DNA of 64,000 bases from Gemmiger formicilis (GCF_018784445.1 NZ_WQOH01000005.1:1-64000), one strand, 5' to 3'. Counted from the first letter of the stretch, positions 1 through 9,028 are shown. Numbers and translations are program-made. Notes: a model not told the origin generated them from the letters alone.

Positions 1-101
1 TCACAGACAGCAAGCCCTTTCGGCTGCTTGAACAATTTTTACTTCAAAATATTGTCTAACTTTTGGGGGTCACTTCATTTTACGTCGGATGGGGCTTACT
101 T

Positions 102-2468
102 TTATACTTTTCTTCGTCCTATTTTGTTCCGGGCATCATTCACCATGCCGTTCAGCCGCTCCCCCATAAAGGTCAGCCCCGCCAGGGTCGGGGCGCTGAG
201 GGCCAGCAATACGACCAAGACCAGCATGCCGCCCAAGTCCAGCCGCACCAGTGGCAGCCAGGGGGCCAGCAGGAACGCCCCCGCGACCCCCATCACCGTC
301 ATGCCGCCCCAGATGATCCAGTGCAGCGGCGTGAACGGAATGCAGACACCCCACAAGATCTGCAAGCCTACGCACAAAATCACGAAGGTGCAGATCGTGC
401 CCACCATGTCTGTGGGGATATCAAACGCATAGCCAAACCCCTGGGTGCAGAACACGAGCAGGAAGTCTGTCAGCCCGCCGGGCAGCGCGGCCCGCAGGAC
501 GTTGCGCATGAATTTCCCGCGCACCAGCTCGTGGTTTGGCTCCAATGCCAGGAAAAACGCCGGTGCGCCGATGGTGGCAAATGTGACGAGGGACAGCTGC
601 AAAGGCTGGAACGGATAGGCCAGCGGCAGCGCCAATGCCACGATGCTGAGCAGGAACGAGAAAATATTTTTGACCAGAAACAGCGACGCTGACCGCTGGA
701 TATTGTTGATGACACGCCGCCCCTCGCCCACAACGCTGGGCAGTGCTGCAAAGTCAGAATCCAACAGCACCAGCTGCGCCACCTGGCTGGCGGCCTGTGC
801 ACCGGACGCCATGGCGATGCCGCAGTCGGCATCTTTTAACGCTAATACGTCATTTACGCCATCTCCGGTCATGGCGACCGTGTGTCCTTTCGCCTGCAAG
901 GCGTGGACGAGCTGGCGCTTCTGCTCGGGCGTCACACGGCCAAAGACCGTGCATTTTTCGGCGGCCTCGGCCAGCGCCTGCTCACTGCGCAGCGTCGCGG
1001 CGTCCACCCAGCGCTCGGCCCCCGCAATGCCTGCGTTGGCGGCCACATGGCTGACGGCCTGCGGGTCATCGCCCGAAATGACCTTGACCGCCACACCCTG
1101 CTTGGCAAAGTAGCGGAAGGTCTTGGGCGCGTTTTCCCGGATGCGGTTTTGCAGCGGCAGCAGCGCCAGAAATTCCAGCTGCGCGGGATCGAGCGCGGCT
1201 GGCGGGTCGGGCAGTGCGGCGTTATATTTTGCCAGCAGCAGCACGCGGCGGCCCTGGGCCAGCAGCGGTGCCAGCTTGTCGGCAAGCTCCCCTGCCCGCA
1301 CCCCGGCCAGCACATCCGGCGCACCGACGACGTAGCAGCCCTGCGCGCCAAAATCCTTGGCGCTGTACTTGTACGCCGTATTGAAGGGCACGCTGCGCCG
1401 CGCAAACCAGTCGGTGCCGCCCTGCCCGAATCGGGCCGCCAGAGCACGGCCGGTGTCATTGTCGGGCTGCTCACCCGCGTAAAAGCTCGCCAAAATCGCG
1501 TCCAGCGGTGCATTTTCCGCCAGTGGAAGCGGATCGTCGGCCTGCATGGCGCTTTCGGTGATCGTGCCAGTCTTGTCCACACAGAGAGTGTCCACCCGGG
1601 CCAGCGTCTCAATGCAGTTCATATCGCGGGTCAGCACCTTGCGGCGGGCCAGGCGCATCATGCTCACGGCCAAGGCTACGCTGGTCAGCAGGTACAGCCC
1701 CTCGGGGATCATGCCGATGAGCGCCGCGACCGTCGCGTCCACGGTGTCCTTCATCGGCAGTTCCAGCACCCAATGCTGCTTCCAGATCAGCACCGCGCCG
1801 ATGGGAACCAACGCAATACCGATGAATTTTATCAGCTTATCCAGGCTGCGCATCATTTCGCCCCGAGCGACTTTGTGGCCGTTGGCCTGGGCCTCGGCGG
1901 TCAGGCGGCTGGCGTAGCTCTCGGCCCCGACGCGGGTCAGCCGGGCGACGCAGCGCCCCGCCATTAAAAAGCTGCCGGATTTCAGCTCCGCGCCGCACTC
2001 CTTCGGCACAGCCCGGGCCTCGCCGGTGATGAGGGATTCGTTCGCCTGGGCACTGCCGTCCAGCACAACGGCGTCGGCCACGATCTGGTCGCCCGCGCCG
2101 AACTCGACCACATCGTCCTGCACAAGGTCGTCGGACAGCACCTCGCACCACCGGCCGTCCCGCAGGCAGCGAATTTTCTGCGCCGAGACAAGGGTCAATT
2201 TGTCGATGGTACGTTTGGCGCGCAGCTGCTGCACGATGCCGATGAGGGTATTGCAAAACACGATGCCAAGGAACCCCATGTTCAGCCAGGAGCGCACGAG
2301 CGCCAGCATAACGGCCAGCACAAGGAACACAAGGTTGAAGTAGGTGCAGATATTGTCCCGCACGATCTCGCCGGTGGTCTTGGTCTGGGACTTGGGCGGC
2401 GTGTTCGTCTGCCCCGCCGCGCGGCGTGCGTTGACCTCGGCAGCGGTCAGCCCGGTGATGGATGGCAT
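102..2468 (-). CDS. P-type cation-transporting ATPase, CtpE-like (HAD-IC)
   Basis: Membrane pump that couples ATP hydrolysis to cation movement; CtpE relatives are linked to Ca2+ uptake, but the substrate here is an inference. The 788-residue protein starts at ATG 2468 behind AAAGGAG. An upstream TTG in the same frame lies in a dispersed repeat and was rejected. Visible motifs are the phosphorylation site VDKTGTIT, the membrane motif MIPEGLYLLTS, the hinge MTGDGVNDVLALKDAD, and about ten membrane segments. The actuator loop reads TGEA instead of the usual TGES, and DKTGTIT replaces DKTGTLT. The gene stands alone. Confidence 0.88.
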   Translation of the reverse strand: MPSITGLTAAEVNARRAAGQTNTPPKSQTKTTGEIVRDNICTYFNLVFLVLAVMLALVRSWLNMGFLGIVFCNTLIGIVQQLRAKRTIDKLTLVSAQKIRCLRDGRWCEVLSDDLVQDDVVEFGAGDQIVADAVVLDGSAQANESLITGEARAVPKECGAELKSGSFLMAGRCVARLTRVGAESYASRLTAEAQANGHKVARGEMMRSLDKLIKFIGIALVPIGAVLIWKQHWVLELPMKDTVDATVAALIGMIPEGLYLLTSVALAVSMMRLARRKVLTRDMNCIETLARVDTLCVDKTGTITESAMQADDPLPLAENAPLDAILASFYAGEQPDNDTGRALAARFGQGGTDWFARRSVPFNTAYKYSAKDFGAQGCYVVGAPDVLAGVRAGELADKLAPLLAQGRRVLLLAKYNAALPDPPAALDPAQLEFLALLPLQNRIRENAPKTFRYFAKQGVAVKVISGDDPQAVSHVAANAGIAGAERWVDAATLRSEQALAEAAEKCTVFGRVTPEQKRQLVHALQAKGHTVAMTGDGVNDVLALKDADCGIAMASGAQAASQVAQLVLLDSDFAALPSVVGEGRRVINNIQRSASLFLVKNIFSFLLSIVALALPLAYPFQPLQLSLVTFATIGAPAFFLALEPNHELVRGKFMRNVLRAALPGGLTDFLLVFCTQGFGYAFDIPTDMVGTICTFVILCVGLQILWGVCIPFTPLHWIIWGGMTVMGVAGAFLLAPWLPLVRLDLGGMLVLVVLLALSAPTLAGLTFMGERLNGMVNDARNKIGRRKV

Positions 2469-2500
2469 GAGGGGGTGGCTCCTTTCAGGTGGTAGAGGTT

Positions 2501-2586
2501 GTAGGGGCCGGGTATGCCCGGCCCGGTCGCAGAAGGCAAACGACCGTTTATGGGAAAGCTGCGGGCCGCACCTGTGCGGCCCCCAC
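2501..2586. repeat. Family A intergenic palindromic repeat, copy 1
   Basis: Starts GTAGGGGCCGGGTATGCCC and ends in a GCGGCCCCCAC arm, with a variable middle. It lies just upstream of the P-type ATPase start. Related copies are at 4446, 7099, 9029, 10504, 13311, 25443, 37193, 47281 and 52118. Confidence 0.85.
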
Positions 2587-2648
2587 AATAGTAAAACGAA
2601 CTACATCAGCTTATTATGGCAAGTATACCCGCCAAGTATGAACAAAAC

Positions 2649-2684
2649 AAGTGCCCGGCTGCGTTTTGGGGCAGTCGGGCACTT
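2649..2684 (-). terminator. Rho-independent terminator of the MarR gene
   Basis: GTGCCCGGCTGC pairs with GCAGTCGGGCAC around a short loop. On the minus strand the stem is followed by GTTTTGTT, which fits termination of prfB-marR transcripts. The plus-strand side also has TTTT, so it may work both ways. Confidence 0.7.
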
Positions 2685-2709
2685 TTGTCTATATGCGGTT
2701 GTCGCGGCT

Positions 2710-3177
2710 TTATCTTTCCAACGGCTCAAACGCCTCCGCCGGGTCGGCGGCCACGGCTTCCAGGTTCTTTGTCAGCTGGTTCAGCACCTTGTAAAACGTC
2801 GCCAGGTCGGCAGGATCTATCCCCTCGTCGGCGCGGCGCTCCACGTCACGTACCACGGCGGTCACACGGGCGGCGCGGTCGCGGCCCGCGTCGGTCAACA
2901 GATACAGCGCGTTGTACTTGCCGGGCGCACCGCACTTTTCCACCAGGCCGCTGCGGACCAAATCCGCCAGCACGCGGGAAATCATGGCCGGGTCCAAGTC
3001 GCACCGCTCAGTCAGGTCGGAGAAATGCCAGCCCTCGGGGGCGGCTGCCAGCTGGCAGAGCACCAGCGTGTGGCCCGCTTTCAGCGCAATGCGGCCCATA
3101 CCGCTGGTCTTGATGCGCTGGATGACCTTTTGCAGCCGCGCCAGCGAGACGGACAGTCGAATGAAACGGTCCTGCAT
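2710..3177 (-). CDS. MarR-family winged-helix transcriptional regulator
   Basis: A 155-residue DNA-binding protein of typical MarR size. The central part (roughly residues 35-95) has the winged-helix pattern, with HFSDLTERCDLDPAMISRVLADLV as helix-turn-helix and the wing around GLVEKCGAPGKYNALYLLTDAG. Helices at both ends would form the dimer interface. Its ATG lies one nucleotide after the prfB stop codon (TGA T ATG), so it is probably translated by coupling to prfB. Ligand and targets cannot be read from the sequence. Confidence 0.8.
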   Translation of the reverse strand: MQDRFIRLSVSLARLQKVIQRIKTSGMGRIALKAGHTLVLCQLAAAPEGWHFSDLTERCDLDPAMISRVLADLVRSGLVEKCGAPGKYNALYLLTDAGRDRAARVTAVVRDVERRADEGIDPADLATFYKVLNQLTKNLEAVAADPAEAFEPLER

Positions 3178-3178
3178 A

Positions 3179-4300
3179 TCAATCTTCCTTCAGCTCGCCG
3201 CGGGAGGCCGCCTTCAGATACGCAAAGATGAAGCCGTCCAGGTCGCCGTCCATGACGGCCTGTACGTTGCTGCTCTCGTAGCCGGTGCGGTTGTCCTTGA
3301 CCAGCGTGTAGGGCATGAACACATAGCTGCGGATCTGGTGGCCCCAGGCAATCTCGTTCTGCACGCCCTTGATGTCGTCGATTTTGTCCTTGTGCTGCTG
3401 CAAAGCGATCTGGTACAGCTTGGCCTTCATCATTTCCATGGCGTACTCACGGTTCTGCAGCTGGCTGCGCTGGGTCTGGCAGCTGGTCACAATGCCGGTG
3501 GGCTTGTGGATCAGGCGCACGGCCGAGGACGTCTTGTTGATGTGCTGGCCGCCCGCGCCGGAGGAACGGTAGACCTGCATCTCGATATCGGCGGGGTTGA
3601 TTTCGATATTGATGTTGTTGTCCAGCTCGGGCATGACCTCCAGGCTGGAGAAGCTCGTCTGGCGGCGGGCGTTGGCGTCAAACGGGCTGATGCGCACCAG
3701 GCGGTGGACGCCGTGCTCGCTTTTGAGCATACCGTAGGCGTTTGCGCCCTTGACCATCATGGAGGCGGACTTGATACCGGCCTCGTCGCCGTCCAGCACG
3801 TCCAGCACCTCAACGCTGTACCCGTGGGCTTCGGCCCAGCGGGTGTACATACGGTAGAGCATTTCGGCCCAGTCCTGGGCCTCGGTGCCGCCGGTGCCTG
3901 CGTGGAAGGTCAGGATGGCGTTGTTGTGGTCGTACTCGCCGTTCAGCATCGTCATGAGCTGCAGCTCGTCGATGGACTTCTCGACGCCCTCAACGGCCTC
4001 CTCACCCTCGGCGGCCAGGGCGGGATCGTTCTCTTCCTCGATCATTTCCAGCAGCGTCTCGGCTTCCTCATACTGGGTGGCCAGCTTGCCGAAACGCTCG
4101 AGCTTGTTCTTCACTTCGCCCATCTCACCGATGATTTTCTGGCTGCGGGCCTGGTCATCGTAGAAGCCGGGCATCGTCATCTGGTGTTCCAGCTCGGCAA
4201 GGCGCTTCTCGCTGGCCTCAATGGACAGGGCGTCGCGCAGGTCGTCCACAGCGGTTTTCATGCCGCCGAGTTTTGCTTTCAGTTCGTCAATGGTAATCAT
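3179..4300 (-). CDS. prfB: Peptide chain release factor 2
   Basis: Recognises UGA and UAA stop codons and triggers peptide release on the ribosome. The 373-residue protein shows the RF2-type codon-reading tripeptide SPF (RISPFDANARR) and the catalytic GGQ motif (SSGAGGQHINKTSSAVR). The N-terminal region LRDALSIEASEKRLAELE is read in one continuous frame, so the programmed +1 frameshift found near codon 25 in many prfB genes is absent. The RBS GAGGG precedes ATG 4300, and a promoter lies at 4348-4376. The gene is co-transcribed with the MarR gene. Confidence 0.96.
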   Translation of the reverse strand: MITIDELKAKLGGMKTAVDDLRDALSIEASEKRLAELEHQMTMPGFYDDQARSQKIIGEMGEVKNKLERFGKLATQYEEAETLLEMIEEENDPALAAEGEEAVEGVEKSIDELQLMTMLNGEYDHNNAILTFHAGTGGTEAQDWAEMLYRMYTRWAEAHGYSVEVLDVLDGDEAGIKSASMMVKGANAYGMLKSEHGVHRLVRISPFDANARRQTSFSSLEVMPELDNNINIEINPADIEMQVYRSSGAGGQHINKTSSAVRLIHKPTGIVTSCQTQRSQLQNREYAMEMMKAKLYQIALQQHKDKIDDIKGVQNEIAWGHQIRSYVFMPYTLVKDNRTGYESSNVQAVMDGDLDGFIFAYLKAASRGELKED

Positions 4301-4347
4301 ATATGGTATCCCTCATCACATAAGTTGGCATAAAATTACATAGTACC

Positions 4348-4376
4348 ATTATAAGCGAATTGGCGGGCGTTGTAAA
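4348..4376 (-). promoter_or_regulatory. Sigma-70 type promoter of prfB
   Basis: On the minus strand TTTACA (4371-4376) and TATAAT (4348-4353) are 17 bp apart, about 48 bp before the prfB start. Confidence 0.7.
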
Positions 4377-4445
4377 GAGGGGCAGCCGCATAAAATATTT
4401 GTAAAAGAGGGATGTATCCCTCTCGGCAAAAACAACGCCGCCATA

Positions 4446-4502
4446 TAGGGGCCGGGTATGCCCGGCCCGCAGCCTTCGGGCAAACGACCACCCGGCCCCT
4501 AC
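4446..4502. repeat. Family A repeat, short copy
   Basis: About 57 bp, with the TAGGGGCCGGGTATGCCC head and a truncated CCGGCCCCTAC tail. Together with the prfB promoter and the next gene's promoter it fills the 330-bp gap 4301-4630; nothing else is seen there. Confidence 0.75.
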
Positions 4503-4563
4503 CCGGTGGCGCAAGGAAAAAGGGCAATAAATTCATTTCTCTTGTAAAGTTTTTATGTTTTCT

Positions 4564-4592
4564 TTGCATTTATCCATTTGATGCGGTATAAT
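4564..4592 (+). promoter_or_regulatory. Sigma-70 type promoter
   Basis: TTGCAT (4564-4569) and TATAAT (4587-4592) are separated by 17 bp, 38 bp upstream of the RING/DUF2628 gene. Confidence 0.7.
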
Positions 4593-4630
4593 GTCTTTAT
4601 GTTACTGAAAGAAGAACGAGGACACACCAC

Positions 4631-5647
4631 ATGACACGTTACACCGGAAACCACTGCCCTGTCTGCGAACAGGCATTTACCGACGAGGACGATATCGTCG
4701 TTTGCCCTGACTGCGGCACACCCTACCACCGGGCCTGCTGGCAAAAAGTTGGCGTATGTATGCACAAATCCGAGCACGCCGCCGGGTTTGAGTGGCAGCC
4801 TGAGGTCGGCCCCGACGCCGACAAGGCCGCACACGAGGCCACCTGCCCCAACTGCGGCACCCACAACACGCCGGGCGCGGTGCGCTGTGCGCACTGCGGC
4901 TGCCCCCTGCCCAAAGCGCCGGACCCCATCACCGCTAAGACAGACGATGAAAAGTCTGTGCCCATCTACGCCCGCGACCCGTCCGCGGTGAACAACAGCC
5001 GCACCGCGCCCGGGCCGCACACTGACACCTTCGGCACCGGCGAGGACGGCGGCATCTACCGCCGCGAGATCGGCCCCGAGGACCCCATCGACGGCATCAA
5101 GGCCAAGGACTGGGCCGCCTACGTGGGCCGCAGCCCGATGTACTACCTGATGCAGTTTTTCCGCATGAGCATGACGAAGAAGAATGCCACGGTCTGCCTG
5201 TCGGCATTTTTGTTCGGCCCTGCGTACCTTTTCTACCGCAAGATGTGGAAAGAGGGTCTGCTGGCCGCACTTGTGATGCTGCTGCTCAGCGCGCCGGAGC
5301 TGATTGCCATTGTGGCGACGTTCAACCCGACACTGTTCGGCTCGCTGCCGCTGGGGTGGATCCCCACGGCGGCCAACATCTGCGCCGTGGCGGCGTGGGC
5401 GTTCAAAATCGTGCTGGGCCTGTTTGCGGTATCGTGGTACCGCAACAATGCCAAGCGCAGCATTGAGAAAATTTATGCCGACTACCCCGAGGGCGACGCC
5501 CGCACCGATGCCCTGCTGCAAAAGGGCGGCACGAGCTTTTTGTCGGTGATTTTGTACTACGCCGTCATTCTGCTGCTGGCGTCCCTGGTCATCAACCTGG
5601 CCGGCCCCGATTTTGTGCAGTATGCCATGGCGATGAGTGGGTATTGA
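4631..5647 (+). CDS. Zinc-finger membrane protein (prokaryotic RING finger + DUF2628)
   Basis: Function unknown. The 338-residue protein begins with a RING-like zinc module (CPVC, CPDC, a following H and C in YHRACW, then C in VGVCMH). A zinc ribbon follows (CPNC...CAHC, about residues 70-95), then an acidic linker. The C-terminal half matches the DUF2628 layout: LFGPAYLFYRKMWKEG followed by three or four hydrophobic segments. The zinc fingers should be cytoplasmic, with the C-terminal domain in the membrane. It has its own promoter and is followed 53 bp later by a nucleotidyltransferase gene. Confidence 0.8.
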   Translation: MTRYTGNHCPVCEQAFTDEDDIVVCPDCGTPYHRACWQKVGVCMHKSEHAAGFEWQPEVGPDADKAAHEATCPNCGTHNTPGAVRCAHCGCPLPKAPDPITAKTDDEKSVPIYARDPSAVNNSRTAPGPHTDTFGTGEDGGIYRREIGPEDPIDGIKAKDWAAYVGRSPMYYLMQFFRMSMTKKNATVCLSAFLFGPAYLFYRKMWKEGLLAALVMLLLSAPELIAIVATFNPTLFGSLPLGWIPTAANICAVAAWAFKIVLGLFAVSWYRNNAKRSIEKIYADYPEGDARTDALLQKGGTSFLSVILYYAVILLLASLVINLAGPDFVQYAMAMSGY

Positions 5648-5700
5648 TGGCACCGCAAAACAACGCAATACACCAATGGTGTTAAAATAGGAGGAAACTT

Positions 5701-6630
5701 ATGAAAACCGCATTAGTTATTATGGCCGCTGGTATCGGCTCCCGCTTCGGCGGCGGCATCAAGCAGCTGGCAGCCGTCGGCCCCAACGGCGAGATCATCA
5801 TGGACTATTCCATTCATGACGCCATCGAGGCCGGGTTTGACAAAATCGTCTTTATCATCCGCCACGATATCGAGGACGCCTTCAAAGCGGCCATCGGCGA
5901 CCGCATCGAGAAAATCTGCGCCGAGCTGGGCGTTGAGATCGACTACGCGTTCCAGGCGTTGGAGAACGTTCCCGCCGGGTACGCTGTGCCCGAGGGCCGC
6001 AGCAAGCCCTGGGGCACCGGCCAGGCTGTGCTGGCCTGCAAGGGCATCATCAAGGAGCCGTTCGCCGTTATCAACGCCGACGACTACTACGGCAAAGAGG
6101 CTTTTGTCCAGCTGCACGACTTTTTGCAGGGCTACACGCCCGACAAGTCCGGCGACCTGGCCATGGCGGGCTTTGTGCTGAAAAACACCCTGAGCGACAA
6201 CGGCGCTGTCACCCGCGGCATCTGCCAGATGAACGACGCCCACTACCTGACCGGCGTGCTGGAGACCAGCGGCATTGAAAAGACCGCCGACGGCGCAGCA
6301 GCGGGCGGCAAGAGCATCGACACGGACAGCCTTGTCTCGATGAATATGTGGGCACTGACCCCGGAGTTTGTGGACCTGCTGGACGCCGGTTTTGTTGAGT
6401 TCTTTGAGAAGGCCGAGCCTGCCAACCCGCTGAAAGCCGAGTACCTGCTGCCCATCTACATTGACGAGCTGCTGCACGCGGGCAAGGTCAGCGTCAAAGT
6501 CCTGCCCACCCACGACAAGTGGTTCGGCGTGACCTACGCCGAGGACAAGCAGACCGTCATTGACAGCTTCGCCAAGCTGGTCGCCGATGGCGTGTATAAA
6601 AAAGATTTGTTCAGCGATTTGAAGAAGTAA
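5701..6630 (+). CDS. Sugar-phosphate nucleotidyltransferase family protein
   Basis: A 309-residue Rossmann-type NTP transferase, probably joining a nucleotide to a sugar phosphate in cell-surface precursor synthesis. The N-terminus shows the nucleotide-binding signature ALVIMAAGIGSRFGGGIKQL. PWGTGQAVLACK and the metal-site motif VINADDYYG follow. AGGAGG lies 7 bp before the ATG. The exact sugar cannot be assigned. It resembles the stand-alone nucleotidyltransferases often seen near capsule or choline genes, but no partner is adjacent; galT is about 750 bp downstream. Confidence 0.82.
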   Translation: MKTALVIMAAGIGSRFGGGIKQLAAVGPNGEIIMDYSIHDAIEAGFDKIVFIIRHDIEDAFKAAIGDRIEKICAELGVEIDYAFQALENVPAGYAVPEGRSKPWGTGQAVLACKGIIKEPFAVINADDYYGKEAFVQLHDFLQGYTPDKSGDLAMAGFVLKNTLSDNGAVTRGICQMNDAHYLTGVLETSGIEKTADGAAAGGKSIDTDSLVSMNMWALTPEFVDLLDAGFVEFFEKAEPANPLKAEYLLPIYIDELLHAGKVSVKVLPTHDKWFGVTYAEDKQTVIDSFAKLVADGVYKKDLFSDLKK

Positions 6631-6636
6631 GAAAGC

Positions 6637-6668
6637 AAAGCCTCCCTTTGACAAGGGAGGCTTTAGGC
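6637..6668 (+). terminator. Stem-loop after the nucleotidyltransferase
   Basis: AAGCCTCCCTT and AAGGGAGGCTT form a hairpin. The same CCTCCCTTTGACAAGGGAGG unit recurs inverted near 19050. A partial family B CTTCCCCC/GGGGGAAG hairpin follows at 6669-6686. Confidence 0.65.
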
Positions 6669-6690
6669 TTCCCCCTTGGGGGAAGACAAA

Positions 6691-6735
6691 ACCGCCCCAT
6701 GCACCATCACGGTGCATGGGGCGGTTTGCTTTTGC
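6691..6735. terminator. Strong bidirectional terminator
   Basis: ACCGCCCCATGCACC pairs with GGTGCATGGGGCGGT (6691-6725) and is followed by TTGCTTTTGC. A related CCCCATGCAC hairpin sits at 48639. Confidence 0.75.
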
Positions 6736-6750
6736 TATTTCAGAACAACC

Positions 6751-6987
6751 TTAGTTCTGCTTTTTCTTCAAATAGGCGGTCACACCCAGGCCCAGCAGGG
6801 CGGCGATGGAGATAACGACGATCGGGATGATCGGCATATCATCGCTGGTCTGCGGGATGGTGCTGGCCTTGGCAGCTTGGGCTGCACTGGTGGTCTGCGG
6901 CGTGTACACGCCCTTGACGTTGGCATAGCCGGAAAGCTGCTTCGCGCTTTCCAAATGGCCGCAGGTATCGCACTTGTAGCCCCCCAT
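6751..6987 (-). pseudogene. C-terminal remnant of a sortase-anchored surface protein
   Basis: The 78-residue frame ends with a cell-wall sorting signal: IPQTSDD, a hydrophobic segment (PIIPIVVISIAALLGLG) and a basic tail (LKKKQN). No export signal or ribosome binding site is present before ATG 6987. Just upstream another frame encodes CINCALTECN, which would continue into YKCDTCGH across a run of six G residues, suggesting a frameshifted larger gene. It could also be a short expressed peptide, but a decayed surface-protein tail is more likely. Confidence 0.5.
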
Positions 6988-7098
6988 TGCATTCTGTCAA
7001 TGCGCAGTTGATACATTTGTGTAAATTGTGTGGAATTTTTCCCATGCGCACAAAAATCCCGGGCTGGTTTGTGCAAGTTGATGGATTTTGGCTCCCAT

Positions 7099-7184
7099 GT
7101 AGGGGCCGGGTATGCCCGGCCCTCGCGTGAAAGGCAGGCGGTCGTCTGCCTAAAAGTCGCGGGCCGCACATGTGTGGCCCCTAC
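7099..7184. repeat. Family A intergenic palindromic repeat, copy 3
   Basis: Full-length 86-bp copy with perfect GTAGGGGCC/GGCCCCTAC ends. It lies in the 396-bp gap 6988-7383, which otherwise shows only weak promoter-like sequence (TTGACA at 7207) ahead of galT. Confidence 0.88.
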
Positions 7185-7383
7185 ATTCTCTGCCCCGGGC
7201 AGGCTATTGACAACCCCACCATAAAATGCGACAATAAAAACAAAATTACAGCAGGCCCTGCCGGGCTTTTGGTTGAAAATTGCAAAAGCCTGGCACACAA
7301 CGCTATGGAAAGCCGAGGCAAAAGGCGGTATGGTTAATACAACAGAATCAACACACCGCATACACCGTTACAGGAGGGTACTT

Positions 7384-8967
7384 ATGGCAAAGAACGAATT
7401 GGACATTACGACCCTGACCCCGGAGCAGCGCGACGCGCGCCTGGCCCTGGATGTGGAGCGCCTGCTGCGCTTTGGCCGCAAGCACAAGCTCATCAAAGAC
7501 CTGGACGTTCTGGTGGCACGCAACACCCTGTTGGACCTGCTGGCCCTGGCCGCCCCCAGCGAGGCCAAGCCCCCGAAGGAGGACCCCGCCACCCCCGCCG
7601 CCCTGCTGGACGAGATGGTCGAGCTGGCCGCCCAGAAGGAACTGTTCGACGGCGCGGTGAACCAGTACCGCATCAACTTTGAGACACGCCTGATGGGTGC
7701 CCTGATGCCCCGCGAGAGCGAAGTCTGCAAAAAGTTCAAGAAGCTCTACCAGAAGCAGGGCGCAAAGGCCGCCACCGACTGGTTCTATCAGCTCTGCGTG
7801 GACACTAACTACATCCGCACCGCGCAGATCGCCAAGAACATCCAGTGGAACACCGCCACCCCCTACGGCGAACTGGAAATCACCATCAACCTGACCAAGC
7901 CTGAAAAAGACCCCAAGACCATCGCGCTGGAGCGTTTGCAGCCCAAGAGCGGCTACCCGGCCTGTATGCTCTGCAAAGAGAATATCGGCTATGCCGGGCG
8001 CATCAACTTTCCCGCGCGGCAGACCCACCGCATTGTGCCCATTACGCTGGCGGGCGAGCAGTTCTACCTGCAATACAGTCCCTATGCCTACTTCCACGAG
8101 CATTGCATCATGCTCCACGAGCAGCACAAGCCCATGGAGATGAATAAACAGACACTGGCCGAAATTTTTGATTTTGTGGCGCAGTTCCCCCACTATACCT
8201 GCGGCTCCAACGCCGACCTGCCGATCGTCGGCGGCAGCATTCTGAGCCACAGCCACTTCCAGGGCGGGCGGTATGTCTTCCCGATGCAGAAGGCCGATAT
8301 TGCCGTACCTATGGCAGATATCCGCTATCCCGGCGTCAAGGCCGGCATTTTGAACTGGCCTGTCTCCGCCGTGCGCCTGGTGGGCCGCAGCAGCCAGCAG
8401 ATGCAAATCGTGGCAAACAACATCCTGACCGCCTGGCGCACCTACACCGACGAGAGCGTCGGTATTCTGGCCGAGACCGACGGCACGCCCCACAACACCG
8501 TGACGCCGATCCTGCACTACGACGAGACGGATGGGTTCATCCTGGACCTGGCCCTGCGCAACAACCGCACCAGCGAGGAGTTCCCGGACGGTATCTTCCA
8601 CCCGCACAAGGAATACCACAATATTAAAAAGGAAAACATCGGCCTGATCGAGGTCATGGGCCTGGCGATTTTGCCCGCCCGCCTGAAGGATCAGGGTGCG
8701 CAGATTGCGGAGATTCTGGCGGGCCAGCGCCCGAACACGAGCCGTGAGCCGGGCGACACCCTGGCCGTACACGCCGATTGGATCGACGAGCTGATTGCCA
8801 AGTACGGCACCCACATGAAGCCCGAAGCCGCCAACAAGGCCGTGAAAGCGGAGATCGGCACAGTGTTCAGCCACGTTTTGGAGAATGCCGGTGTGTTCAA
8901 GCAGGACGCCCAGGGTCAGGCCGCATTTGTGCGGTTTATGCAGAGCGTAGGGTTTAAGAAAGTGTAA
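7384..8967 (+). CDS. galT: UDP-glucose--hexose-1-phosphate uridylyltransferase (class II GalT)
   Basis: Transfers UMP between UDP-glucose and galactose-1-phosphate in the Leloir pathway. ATG 7384 behind CAGGAGGG gives 527 residues, close to the usual Firmicute class II length and much longer than E. coli GalT. The active-site segment GGSILSHSHFQGG holds the His-X-His nucleophile motif, and CMLCKENIGYAGR and HEHCIMLHEQH are typical of the family. An upstream in-frame extension to 7273 lacks an RBS and was rejected. No galK or galE is adjacent. The nucleotidyltransferase at 5701 may act in related sugar metabolism. Confidence 0.93.
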   Translation: MAKNELDITTLTPEQRDARLALDVERLLRFGRKHKLIKDLDVLVARNTLLDLLALAAPSEAKPPKEDPATPAALLDEMVELAAQKELFDGAVNQYRINFETRLMGALMPRESEVCKKFKKLYQKQGAKAATDWFYQLCVDTNYIRTAQIAKNIQWNTATPYGELEITINLTKPEKDPKTIALERLQPKSGYPACMLCKENIGYAGRINFPARQTHRIVPITLAGEQFYLQYSPYAYFHEHCIMLHEQHKPMEMNKQTLAEIFDFVAQFPHYTCGSNADLPIVGGSILSHSHFQGGRYVFPMQKADIAVPMADIRYPGVKAGILNWPVSAVRLVGRSSQQMQIVANNILTAWRTYTDESVGILAETDGTPHNTVTPILHYDETDGFILDLALRNNRTSEEFPDGIFHPHKEYHNIKKENIGLIEVMGLAILPARLKDQGAQIAEILAGQRPNTSREPGDTLAVHADWIDELIAKYGTHMKPEAANKAVKAEIGTVFSHVLENAGVFKQDAQGQAAFVRFMQSVGFKKV

Positions 8968-8980
8968 AATCGCATAAGAA

Positions 8981-9018
8981 ACAGGGACATCGACCCGGAA
9001 GGGCTGGTGTCCCTGTTT
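8981..9018 (+). terminator. Terminator of galT
   Basis: ACAGGGACA pairs with TGTCCCTGT and is followed by TTTTCGTT. Confidence 0.7.
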
Positions 9019-9028
9019 TCGTTGCCTT

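Noticed and set aside
1-101. Hairpin CAAGC/GCTTG with ATTTTT near the left edge as a terminator
   Set aside because: Stem too short and imperfect, and the upstream gene, if any, is outside the window; nothing else is seen in this stretch.
2912-4333. Long plus-strand frame opposite prfB and marR
   Set aside because: Antisense shadow of GC-rich coding sequence; prfB on the other strand has unmistakable motifs.
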